NCBI RefSeq assembly: GCF_040112705.1
Contig: NZ_CP157804.1
Location: forward strand, 3,094,001-3,158,000
Origin: Flagellimonas sp. MMG031
GTDB lineage: Bacteria; Bacteroidota; Bacteroidia; Flavobacteriales; Flavobacteriaceae
DNA length: 64,000 bases
Direction of reading: 5' to 3'
Position 1 is the first letter of the stretch, and each line of letters begins with the position of its first letter. Of this stretch, positions 7,856 to 15,206 are shown piece after piece. The position numbers were made by a program, and so were the translations under genes. Below the pieces are notes generated by a model. It did not search any database. It was given only the letters and a program-made list of their open reading frames with translations, and was not told the DNA's origin.

Positions 7856-8726
7856 GGGTAGGTTTAATTGGTGATTTAAGATGATCCATCAATGCTTTCC
7901 TGTCCGCTGTTGACAACTTCAGGGCAAGACTCATTTGATTGAATTCCTTGTAATGTTTCTTATTGAGGGCAATGGGCTTTTGCCTAGCCTTCATAACAGA
8001 AATGAAATAGGAATTGAGTTCATCATTTGGAATCTGTAAGATCAATTCCCTACATCTCTCAAATTGGTTGAAACTAGTCATTTTTGGCAAGCTTCCAAAA
8101 TGTCTTTTGACCAGATTTTTGTATTCGTGTGTGTGCAATACTTTCATTATGGTATTTTTGTCCAATTCACTATTGGGAATGGCCTTGCGGTGAACCTGAA
8201 ATTTTTCATTACTATCGGGCCGATACAAAATTATTCCGATTTCCTTTCCAAAATGCTCATATTGACCAAGTCTTGATTCTGAAAGTACTAAGTAGATTTC
8301 GTTGAATGCCCTTTGATAATTTACCAATTGGAAATCCAAACGTTTGGCCGAGTCCATCTCAGTCTTTATCTCAAAGACCTTGGAAGTCCCATTGAACATG
8401 GCAAGGTCGGCGACTGAATTTCCTACTCTGAATTCCGAGAAAACCTGTGAATCACCGGCGTTGACCTCCTGAATCAAACATTCATTCAAAAAGCTATTCT
8501 TAAATATATACTCGTTCTGGTAATGACCTTCAAGAATTTTATAAACGTACCTAAGGTATTCAACAAATGTGGTATTGTCCATGGTCAACCAATCCTCATC
8601 ATATCTTATTATTTTATGGTAAATGGAGGTAAAATCATTTTTGAACCATGATTTGACCTGATTTCTGGAAAACAAGGAGGAATAATCCCGTAATTGATTA
8701 ATTGAAAAGGAGGAAGTACTTGCCAT
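7836..8726 (-). CDS. sce7726 family protein, PD-(D/E)XK-like nuclease motif
   Basis: This 296-residue protein heads the sce7726-sce7725-RES operon. The core reads Glu98, Asp107 (SVADLA), then Glu119-Ile-Lys121 (FEIKTE), followed by a QLVNYQRA helix, which matches the PD-(D/E)XK nuclease layout. A nuclease or nucleic-acid sensor activity is therefore likely but not proven. The overlap with the next gene suggests coupled translation. A perfect TAnnTTTG -7 element on the minus strand lies only a few bases before the ATG, so the mRNA may be leaderless. Confidence 0.85.
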   Translation of the reverse strand: MASTSSFSINQLRDYSSLFSRNQVKSWFKNDFTSIYHKIIRYDEDWLTMDNTTFVEYLRYVYKILEGHYQNEYIFKNSFLNECLIQEVNAGDSQVFSEFRVGNSVADLAMFNGTSKVFEIKTEMDSAKRLDFQLVNYQRAFNEIYLVLSESRLGQYEHFGKEIGIILYRPDSNEKFQVHRKAIPNSELDKNTIMKVLHTHEYKNLVKRHFGSLPKMTSFNQFERCRELILQIPNDELNSYFISVMKARQKPIALNKKHYKEFNQMSLALKLSTADRKALMDHLKSPIKPTHVLSTT

Positions 8727-8730
8727 AAAA

Positions 8731-8738
8731 CAAAGTTA
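8731..8738 (-). promoter_or_regulatory. Candidate flavobacterial -7 element for the sce7726 operon
   Basis: Read on the minus strand the sequence is TAACTTTG, a perfect match to TAnnTTTG. It ends five bases before the sce7726 ATG, which would place transcription initiation at or next to the start codon. No clear TTG -33 element is visible at the usual spacing. Confidence 0.4.
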
Positions 8739-8923
8739 GGTTTAAAATTTAATTTTCATTGCTTTTCAAGAAATTACAAGTTTTGGTTATGGTATTAATC
8801 GTCTCAAAATGCAAAAGGCAATATTTTGGCATTAGATTACTGGACATTTGCAAATTCCTTGAAAAAACTTTGGTTTTTAAAGAAATCTAAACCTATCAAG
8901 AACAACTAAACAATCCTATTGTT

Positions 8924-10510
8924 TCAACTAAAAATCGTCCCAATATCATGATGCACTTTTAGATAATGCTGCTCCAACTCCAATTCTGAAATCCCTAAAG
9001 GCTTGGGTAATCCCCTTTCAATTCTTGGTTTCTGAAACTGCACTTTCCTGTCCTTACCATCAGCGAATACCACAAACTCCCCCTGTCGCAACCGAAAGAA
9101 CACTTCTGCCCTTCGTTTGGATACCTCTTTCTCCCCTTCAGTGATACGCCGCTCCAGATTCAGCCCCGAACTCTTGCTCACACTTCGAGTCGGAATCTTG
9201 ACCAACTCAAAAAAACGTTCATAGTATCGTGCCGTGTCCGGGTCGTTCACCTTCCCAAAAAACTGATATGATAGATTGGAAAGGATTGCCTTGCTCGCCT
9301 TCTCCCCGTACATCATATCATTTTGAATTTTGTCCTGCAGCACATAAACACTAACGATGTCATAGCTCCTGAGTGTGGCCGGTATTCGATGCATGTTCAA
9401 TAGCCGTAGGGTCGAGGCTTCTTCCAACAACATAAAGGATGGTTTCCGATTGCGTTGGCTCATCTGCTTTGAGATCGTATGGATGATCGTGGCGATCACA
9501 GGAGAAAGGGAAGCATCCTTTTGAGGGTTATTCACTAAGGCAATGACGGAAGGGTGGTCTTCATTATTGATATCCAAGGAAATCTCATCCTTGGAAAGCA
9601 CCATAAAGATCTTTCGGGTACTGATCTTTTTAAAACCGTTGGCCAGGGTACTGAGCACCCCTGCTGTTTGCCTTTCCGACCCAATGCCACTGATAAAGGC
9701 ATCCGACATGGCCCGAGAAGTGATGTTCCCTTTTAAAAACTTAATCAAGCTCTTGGTGGCCAATTGTTGGAAAACAGCCATTAGATGCGGGAGGGTACAA
9801 TAGTGCGGATAATCGGTCTTTAATCGCCAAATCAATCCACTGATCAAGCCCTCTGCTGCATCCTTGAAGAACCGGGAGGTACTATTCTCATCCGAGTCCC
9901 GATGTTCCATCAAATTCTCCAACAGCACCCGGGATACCTCATGGACACTCTCCTCATCAGGAAGGTATCGGGGAGCTATTGGATTGACCCGATTATAAAT
10001 AGGTCCAAAGGAAACAATCTTAAAAGGCACCTGTTCCCCCTTCCAAAGGGGATAGGCCATTTCTGTAATCTCAAAATCCTTGTAATCATGGATGACCCCT
10101 GAAAAATGCTCCTTTTGAAAATGCTTTAAGAAATTATAGATGACGCTCTCCGTCTTTCCGCTCCCTGCAGAAGCCATGACAGAAACCCCTCGCCTGATAT
10201 TACTCAACACCAAGGGCATCCCTCTTACTTTCATTTTCACCTCAAAAACTTTGGAGGGTTTCTTATCGTCTTTATAGTGATCTACAAGGCCATAGATCAC
10301 CACATGGACAAAAAACAACGGCAACCAAAGTGCCAATGACCCCTTAATAAAAACATCCCATCCCCAAAATAAACCATTGGCCACAGCCAAAAGAACAATG
10401 CCCAAAAACCATATCACAAACCCAAATTTGAGATACCGATTGGCCAAATAGGAAATTCCTCCCCCGAACACCATACCAGATACTATTTCAATCCATCCTA
10501 AATTTTCCAT
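8924..10510 (-). CDS. TraG/VirD4-type coupling ATPase (MobC-like)
   Basis: This protein would bring the relaxase-DNA complex to a conjugation channel. N-terminal membrane segments (within about residues 8-80 of the ATG-started protein) are followed by Walker A ASAGSGKTES near residue 113-122, a Walker B region with the FMLLEEAS segment, and a C-terminal TraM-recognition-like helical region. The length of 528 residues fits the compact Bacteroidota family. An in-frame TTG 21 bases upstream gives a longer frame, but the ATG at 10510 sits ten bases after the relaxase stop and is preferred. It is the last gene of the bfmA-mobB-mobC run. Confidence 0.85.
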   Translation of the reverse strand: MENLGWIEIVSGMVFGGGISYLANRYLKFGFVIWFLGIVLLAVANGLFWGWDVFIKGSLALWLPLFFVHVVIYGLVDHYKDDKKPSKVFEVKMKVRGMPLVLSNIRRGVSVMASAGSGKTESVIYNFLKHFQKEHFSGVIHDYKDFEITEMAYPLWKGEQVPFKIVSFGPIYNRVNPIAPRYLPDEESVHEVSRVLLENLMEHRDSDENSTSRFFKDAAEGLISGLIWRLKTDYPHYCTLPHLMAVFQQLATKSLIKFLKGNITSRAMSDAFISGIGSERQTAGVLSTLANGFKKISTRKIFMVLSKDEISLDINNEDHPSVIALVNNPQKDASLSPVIATIIHTISKQMSQRNRKPSFMLLEEASTLRLLNMHRIPATLRSYDIVSVYVLQDKIQNDMMYGEKASKAILSNLSYQFFGKVNDPDTARYYERFFELVKIPTRSVSKSSGLNLERRITEGEKEVSKRRAEVFFRLRQGEFVVFADGKDRKVQFQKPRIERGLPKPLGISELELEQHYLKVHHDIGTIFS

Positions 10511-10520
10511 ATAGCTAATT

Positions 10521-11540
10521 TTAAATTCCAATCGATCCTGACTCCATGGCCTTTCCGATACCTTTTTTCAGTTGCATCATCGCTTTATAGGCCAACTGCG
10601 CTTTATTGGTGGGGATGCTTGGCACTTTGATTCCCGCCTTGAACAACAATTGTCTGGCAGCCTGTTTTTCATTGGTTGGCAATCCCAAAAGGGCTGCAAA
10701 GAATTGCTTGGGATCCTTATCCAACAAGTTTCGGGCATGGTAGGTCTCCACAAAGTTCCGGCGGTACCCGAATTGTTTGTCAAAGGTCTTTTCAGCCGTC
10801 CGATAGAATCTGTCCCGATCAAAGCCCTGTTTTACCTTTTCCCCATTAAGTGTGGTTTCCGAGTTCCGGAACTTGGACCCTGGGGAGAGGCTATGGGAAT
10901 TGGTGACATCCTTACGACTGACAATGATATGGATATGGCTCTGGTGGCCTTCCTTGGCCATGCCTGGAACAATGCGTTTCCCATTCTGTTTATGGGGTAC
11001 CTCCATTTCCAGAGCCTTGATTTTTTCCTGAAGTTTGTCCATGTCCCCTTGCTCCCTACCCTCTTTTATGGCCCTGATCTGGTGTTGCAGTTCCAAAATC
11101 TTACTGGCATAAGCTTGGTTCTCCTTGACCTTTTTGTCCTTTTCGGAATAGGTACGTTCCCTTTCCAGTTTCGCGAAATACAATACCTCATTGACCGTCA
11201 CCTCTTTGTCCCTATAAAAGGAAGCCGCATAGGTCTTCATCAGTTCCCGGGTGTACTGCTTCAGTTTTTCAAGATCATTTCCGATATGCTTGAGCTCGGC
11301 TTGGGAGGGGCTGACCATGATCGAATAGAACTTCGGATCCCGTTTCGAAAGTTTGGCCGTATTGGCATCGATCTCGGCAATGACCCTTTGGGCATCAATG
11401 TCATTTTCGGTCTGGTTGAAAAAAAGTTCTTGCTCTTCCAAGGCCTTCCCTTCGTTCTCCTTTTCCAAATACTTGACAAAATCACCGGCACTGCCATGAT
11501 AGTTATTTCCCAAGTGTTGTCTTGTGATGGCGATGTACAT
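10521..11540 (-). CDS. MobB-like relaxase (Bacteroidota mobilization family)
   Basis: The 339-residue protein has the HUH-type metal site of relaxases, seen as GHQSHIHIIVSRKD with His199, His202 and His204. The N-terminus (MYIAITRQHLGNNYHGSAGD) and a central coiled-coil rich in Glu/Lys (about 125-180) match the DUF5712/MobB group of Bacteroidota. It would nick oriT and carry the strand covalently. The catalytic Tyr cannot be fixed by eye, but Tyr14 in the N-terminal NNYHGSAGD motif is a candidate. The gene lies two bases after bfmA and upstream of the coupling ATPase. Confidence 0.85.
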   Translation of the reverse strand: MYIAITRQHLGNNYHGSAGDFVKYLEKENEGKALEEQELFFNQTENDIDAQRVIAEIDANTAKLSKRDPKFYSIMVSPSQAELKHIGNDLEKLKQYTRELMKTYAASFYRDKEVTVNEVLYFAKLERERTYSEKDKKVKENQAYASKILELQHQIRAIKEGREQGDMDKLQEKIKALEMEVPHKQNGKRIVPGMAKEGHQSHIHIIVSRKDVTNSHSLSPGSKFRNSETTLNGEKVKQGFDRDRFYRTAEKTFDKQFGYRRNFVETYHARNLLDKDPKQFFAALLGLPTNEKQAARQLLFKAGIKVPSIPTNKAQLAYKAMMQLKKGIGKAMESGSIGI

Positions 11541-11542
11541 GC

Positions 11543-12130
11543 TTATAGATTTTTGAGTTTGGTGCGGTACTGTTCAATGGCCCCTGGTTTGAGGTCCAGT
11601 TTAAGATGATCCTTCCCGAAGCGGTTCTTGGCCATCGATACATGGTCCAGTACATGGCCAAAATCCTGTTTCAGTTCCTCCAGTTGTTCCTTCAGCAGTT
11701 CATGGACGATCTTGGGCACCGTGGTCTCCTTATCCAAGAGTTCAGGGTTGGTAGGGGTATTGATCTCGGTCAATTGTTTTTCAAAAAATTCAAAGTCCCC
11801 TTCCCATTCGTCCCCCTCCTCGGGGTCCAGTTCCTGCTGAAAGAGGGCCTGCATCATACTGACGGTGGGCAGGGTCTGTTCCTTTTCGATGCTTCGCATG
11901 ATGGCCACCATGGCATTGAAGCGTCGCTTTATGAACAATTTCATACTGGCGATGGTCTCCCCAAAATGTTGGTCCGGGGAAATCCCATGTCGTTCAAAAA
12001 ATTCCATCATGGCCAAAAGGGTCAGGGATTGTGATTTCCCAAACGTTTTGGAAAACCGCCTAAATTTCCTAGCAACGGAAACTTTGACCTTCATGGCCGC
12101 AAACCGTTCTTTTTCGTATCCTTTATCCAT
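11543..12130 (-). CDS. bfmA: BfmA/BtgA-type mobilization accessory protein
   Basis: This 195-residue helical, charged protein begins with a basic region containing KVSVARKFRRFSKTFGKSQS, like a ribbon-helix-helix or relaxosome DNA-binding part. A coiled-coil body follows with the IKRRFNAMVAIMRSIEK segment that is characteristic of BfmA/BtgA proteins. It would help the relaxase bind oriT. It is the first gene of the mobilization operon and lies next to a structured non-coding stretch at 12370-12420, which is where an oriT would be expected. Confidence 0.82.
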   Translation of the reverse strand: MDKGYEKERFAAMKVKVSVARKFRRFSKTFGKSQSLTLLAMMEFFERHGISPDQHFGETIASMKLFIKRRFNAMVAIMRSIEKEQTLPTVSMMQALFQQELDPEEGDEWEGDFEFFEKQLTEINTPTNPELLDKETTVPKIVHELLKEQLEELKQDFGHVLDHVSMAKNRFGKDHLKLDLKPGAIEQYRTKLKNL

Positions 12131-12564
12131 TTTTTCACCAAATATTCCTTGTTTTTATTGGCCTCGGGGGACTTTTTCACCAAAAGCAGATTGCCTGAAA
12201 TCTTCAAGATTCCCCAAAACCCCCATAAACAGGGCCTTGCGGAGCAACCATGATCGGTAGCGCTGCGCCAGCACGCTATCCTCTTGCTTCTCCTTTTTGC
12301 GCCAAAGGCCCAAAAAGCATCGCACAAACCATCTTAAAAAGACCGTCGTCCCTTATCCTATTTTACCCTATGGAGCACGGACTTTCGGAAAGTCAGATCA
12401 AGTTGTAATGCCGTGCAAACTTGACTACGATGTAGCCTCTTAAATATACCCACATTCCTCTAGGTACAAAAATGCGTTCTGCGGGCAAATGCATCATTTG
12501 CCCGCAACATATATGAAACGGGCATTTTTCGTTTTCCCCAGCGTCAGATGCGCTACGGAACGCC
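12131..12564. other. Non-coding stretch upstream of bfmA, candidate oriT region
   Basis: No credible gene is seen here. It holds GACTTTC-G-GAAAGTC at 12380-12394, and an outer pair GCACGG at 12375-12380 with CCGTGC at 12411-12416, which makes a nested hairpin. The position directly upstream of bfmA-mobB-mobC is where Bacteroidota mobilizable elements carry oriT. I cannot identify a nick site. Confidence 0.4.
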
Positions 12565-12592
12565 AAAAAAAAGACCCTTTTTCAAGGGTCTT
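12565..12592 (-). terminator. Rho-independent terminator after the 59-residue protein gene
   Basis: On the minus strand AAGACCC pairs with GGGTCTT (12586-12592 with 12571-12577) around a short A-rich loop, followed by a run of T. It lies just after the stop of the small gene at 12600-12779. Confidence 0.8.
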
Positions 12593-12599
12593 GTTCCCG

Positions 12600-12779
12600 T
12601 CAGTCCTCCGATGGGACAGTAGTGGTCTGTTCCCTGTAGTATTCATACCTGAATATCCAGAGATTGACCACTAAGGAGTAGGTTTTGTCCACCGTGGCAT
12701 CCGCTGTCTTTTTGACAACGCTTTTCTTTGGATGTTTCTTTGCAGGGATCTCCAATGACTTTTTTACAATTGCTTTCAT
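12600..12779 (-). CDS. Small basic hypothetical protein
   Basis: The 59-residue protein starts MKAIVKKSLEIPAKKHPKK and is Lys-rich in its first half, then has a short aromatic hydrophobic segment (VVNLWIFRYEYY). A longer frame upstream exists, but this ATG follows an AT-rich stretch and fits best. A strong terminator follows directly. A nucleic-acid binding role would suit the charge, but I know no family. Confidence 0.55.
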   Translation of the reverse strand: MKAIVKKSLEIPAKKHPKKSVVKKTADATVDKTYSLVVNLWIFRYEYYREQTTTVPSED

Positions 12780-13037
12780 AATACATGATTTTAGATTATT
12801 AATTATTTGAGGGCATCCCCGCACTTCCCAAAAATTTCAGCTCAAAAGGAAACGGAATAAGGAGTGAGGTACGAACGGTTTATGCCGTAGTCTTTTGATG
12901 GGAACATTTTTGAAGGGCGAACTTGCGGTCAAATAAGGGATAGGTATTCTTTGGGGTTGCCCAGTACTTTGCAAACAAGAATTTCCCAAATTGGTTTTTG
13001 GGTGTTCGACCCACCTAAAAACCAACCATGAACCCAT

Positions 13038-13064
13038 AAAAAAAGCCCATCGTGATGGATGGGC
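13038..13064 (-). terminator. Rho-independent terminator after the 73-residue protein gene
   Basis: The arms GCCCATC (13045-13051) and GATGGGC (13058-13064) form a seven-pair stem with a six-base loop, followed on the minus strand by T residues. It is about 20 bases past the stop of the gene at 13086-13307. Confidence 0.8.
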
Positions 13065-13085
13065 TTCGATGGTGTGTTTTGGCAT

Positions 13086-13307
13086 TCACATATTGAATAC
13101 GAAATCATAATGGTATAGGTTTCGCAAAGCTTCCCTTCGACTCCGCTCAGGGCAGGCATCTTCCAAGAGGGTATCATAGTCCTTATCATGCGTTTCTGCA
13201 AATTGGAGCAATTCGGTCCCGGAACGGCTTTCCACATCTTCTTTGGATACGGAAAGCAAACGTTCCTGGGTCTCGCTATCAAGGTTGGTAACGTTCAAAT
13301 AGACCAT
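13086..13307 (-). CDS. Small hypothetical protein carrying an inserted PERSRR repeat
   Basis: This 73-residue protein begins MVYLNVTNLDSETQERLL and is acidic. I do not recognise its family. Its C-terminal third reads EDACPERSRREALRN, where the CPERSRR part is encoded by an interspersed near-palindromic repeat at 13133-13152, so the original protein was probably shorter or different at this point. The terminator at 13038-13064 supports expression. It belongs to the small-gene block downstream of radC. Confidence 0.6.
   Translation of the reverse strand: MVYLNVTNLDSETQERLLSVSKEDVESRSGTELLQFAETHDKDYDTLLEDACPERSRREALRNLYHYDFVFNM
13133..13152. repeat. Interspersed near-palindromic repeat CCCTTCGACTCCGCTCAGGG
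   Basis: This 20-base imperfect palindrome is a repeat I know from many bacterial genomes, including Bacteroidota, where its in-frame translation gives telltale PERSRR or LSGVEG strings. Here it sits inside a coding frame and translates as PERSRR on the minus strand. Confidence 0.75.
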
Positions 13308-13333
13308 TATTCAAAACTTTGATAGTTCATTGC

Positions 13334-13447
13334 TCACAGATCATATAGGCTTGGATCGAACCCATCGGGGTAATACCTTGGGTCATATTGTTCTTCCAAC
13401 CATTTTTCAAATTCCGTCATTTCTGTATTCGCTGTATTCGCTTCCAT
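13334..13447 (-). CDS. Very small acidic protein (37 residues)
   Basis: An ATG-started frame encodes MEANTANTEMTEFEKWLEEQ followed by a Tyr/Asp/Pro-rich tail ending SLYDL. Its composition is protein-like (acidic, aromatic, no rare runs), and it fills the gap between radC and the 73-residue gene in the same direction. I know no family. It could be an accessory peptide of the mobile element. Confidence 0.45.
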   Translation of the reverse strand: MEANTANTEMTEFEKWLEEQYDPRYYPDGFDPSLYDL

Positions 13448-13457
13448 GACCATTGGA

Positions 13458-13907
13458 TTAAAGAATTCCATTATCAGCAAAACTGTAATACCTACCATCG
13501 GGCGCTAGGATAAGATGATCCAAAATCTTGACGTCAAAAAGCTGTGCCGCCTTTTTGATCTTTTGGGTCAATTGTTTGTCCTGATAACTTGCCTTGAGTT
13601 GTCCAGAAGGATGGTTATGGGCGAGGATGATCCCCACGGAAAGGGTCTTTAGGGTAATGGCAAAAAGGATGCGCAGATCTACCAAGGTACCTGTGATGCC
13701 CCCATGGGATAGTGGATAAATGCCCTTTACCTTGTTGGACTGGTTGAGCAGCACGATCTTAAAGGTCTCGTGCAGGCCTATGGTCTTGTTGTCCCAATTT
13801 TGGAACAATAGATTCGCCACCTCATTGGAGTTCGTCACGGACAGGGATTTCAGGGTACTGAGCTTTTCCCGATAACTGATCTGTATTTCATTGACACGGT
13901 GTTCCAT
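13458..13907 (-). CDS. RadC-family JAMM/MPN domain protein
   Basis: The 149-residue protein carries the JAMM metalloprotease-like motif HNHPSG followed by the S-Y-Q-D segment that completes the metal site, plus the upstream KIVLLNQSNK strand usual in RadC. The N-terminal helix-hairpin-helix half of full-length chromosomal RadC is missing, as in most copies carried on mobile elements. The start at 13907 (MEHRVNEIQ) is preferred to a longer frame that begins with a hydrophobic stretch. Its role is not firmly known. Mobile-element copies sit next to ssb, as here. Confidence 0.88.
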   Translation of the reverse strand: MEHRVNEIQISYREKLSTLKSLSVTNSNEVANLLFQNWDNKTIGLHETFKIVLLNQSNKVKGIYPLSHGGITGTLVDLRILFAITLKTLSVGIILAHNHPSGQLKASYQDKQLTQKIKKAAQLFDVKILDHLILAPDGRYYSFADNGIL

Positions 13908-13969
13908 TTCAAATGTGTTAAGGATGAAAAAGAAAGGGATGCCCAAAGACTGGACACCCCCTATCCATT

Positions 13970-14323
13970 TTACTCGGTGGTATTGTTATCACCACCGCCC
14001 AAAAGCAGGATCTCACTGGCCACCACTTCGGTCACATATTTTTTATTGCCCTCTTTGTCCTCATAGGATCGGGAGGTCAATTTCCCTTCGATGGCAACTT
14101 CCTTGCCCTTGGTCACGAAGCCTTCGATGATGTCGGCTAATTTCCCCCATGCGATGATGGTGTGCCATTCGGTATTGGTCACCCGTTCCCCTTCGGAGTT
14201 CTTGTAATGTTCGTTGGTGGCCATGGTGAACCTTGCCACACGTTTGCCTTTGTCAAGGTCTGTGATGGTAGGGTCTTGCCCCACGTTTCCAATAAGTTGC
14301 ACTTTGTTTCTCAATGTACTCAT
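13970..14323 (-). CDS. ssb: Single-stranded DNA-binding protein
   Basis: The 117-residue OB-fold protein starts MSTLRNKVQLIGNVGQDP and contains the typical EWHTIIAWGKLADI segment and GKLTSRSYEDKEGNKKYVTEVVA, all standard for bacterial SSB. It is short and ends GGGDNNTTE, lacking the acidic DDDIPF-type tip that recruits replication partners, so it is probably the element's own SSB used during transfer. It lies upstream of the RadC-like gene in the same direction. Confidence 0.93.
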   Translation of the reverse strand: MSTLRNKVQLIGNVGQDPTITDLDKGKRVARFTMATNEHYKNSEGERVTNTEWHTIIAWGKLADIIEGFVTKGKEVAIEGKLTSRSYEDKEGNKKYVTEVVASEILLLGGGDNNTTE

Positions 14324-15206
14324 GATAAAAAGTTTTAAAGGCCTGCCGTCCTCCAGTATGGACAGATCAGCAAACAGGGTTAAAAATTTCCCCTCTATTT
14401 TTTTGGTTTTTGTCTCCCAAATTTTAAGGGGCGTTTGTTTGCTTCTTACGTGCGTAGCACAATAAAAGAAGGGGGTTCTGTCAAGGCTTTTGGACAGAAA
14501 TCGGGAGGCTCCGCGACGTAGTAAAACCTTAAGGTTTTCAAGGAAGTGGAAACCCTATTTATGGACAAAACCTGCCTTGGCCTTGACAGGTTCGATGAGG
14601 GCCCTAGGAATTCCATCCGACCCATTGGCAAGGGAGCGTACGGGAAGTTAAGCGACTGCAGGCGATGGTGTCCTGATTGGAAGTCCTTGGGCCCTGCCCT
14701 GTTTTTCGATGCCCCGAAAAACAATCAGGGCTTCTTTTATTACGGGACCCTTAAAATTTGATGGGCGGACAAGCGGATTTGCGGCCTTATAGGCAAAACC
14801 CCAAGAAGGGTTTGCAAAGGAAGGACGCACCAAAAATCCGTTTGGGCGACTTCCGTTTTGCCCAAATGAAGTTTCATCAAACATTACGACAATAAGGGAA
14901 CAAAAGTATTGGAGTTACCCTACGACCGGATTATTTTTCATCTACAGTGATAAGCATTTCGTAATTGTTCGGATAAGATTCTTTATGCCCGGAAGCTTTC
15001 ATATTGTCTCATAAGTCCTGTCGCCGTTTCTCGAAGAATCAGACCCCTAACCTTCCTGAAGTCCCCTCCAAAACAAGGACAGTTGTTTGGGTGTCACAAC
15101 CTGCGAAGTGTCTCATATACAATTTTATTGAAGGTCTTGGCCAACCATGGAGCTGCCAACAACGGCTGAAATATAAGTTAGCCCAAAAAATGGTTCCTCT
15201 TTGAAA
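14324..15206. other. Non-coding, GC-richer and strongly structured stretch
   Basis: No gene is convincing over these 880 bases. The stretch contains a perfect 16-base palindrome AAAACCTTAAGGTTTT at 14523-14538, a long bulged hairpin at 14696-14731 (GCCCTGTTTTTCG against CGAAAAACAATCAGGGC), an inverted pair CCTGATTG/CAATCAGG at 14672-14679 and 14722-14729, and a hairpin TTTGGGC/GCCCAAA at 14841-14866. It may be an origin, a structured RNA or a decayed insertion. Confidence 0.45.

Noticed and set aside
8727..8923. Left attachment site of the mobile element
   Set aside because: No stretch here could be matched to the region outside the integrase, so I leave the left boundary open.
10572..11609. 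A 345-codon open frame on the plus strand opposite the relaxase
   Set aside because: It is antisense to a well-supported relaxase gene, and its composition (many Leu, Phe, Gly without domain pattern) is that of a complementary-strand shadow.
12091..12327. Possible gene upstream of bfmA on the minus strand
   Set aside because: It overlaps bfmA in another frame, its product is unlike a protein, and the region fits an oriT-type non-coding stretch better.
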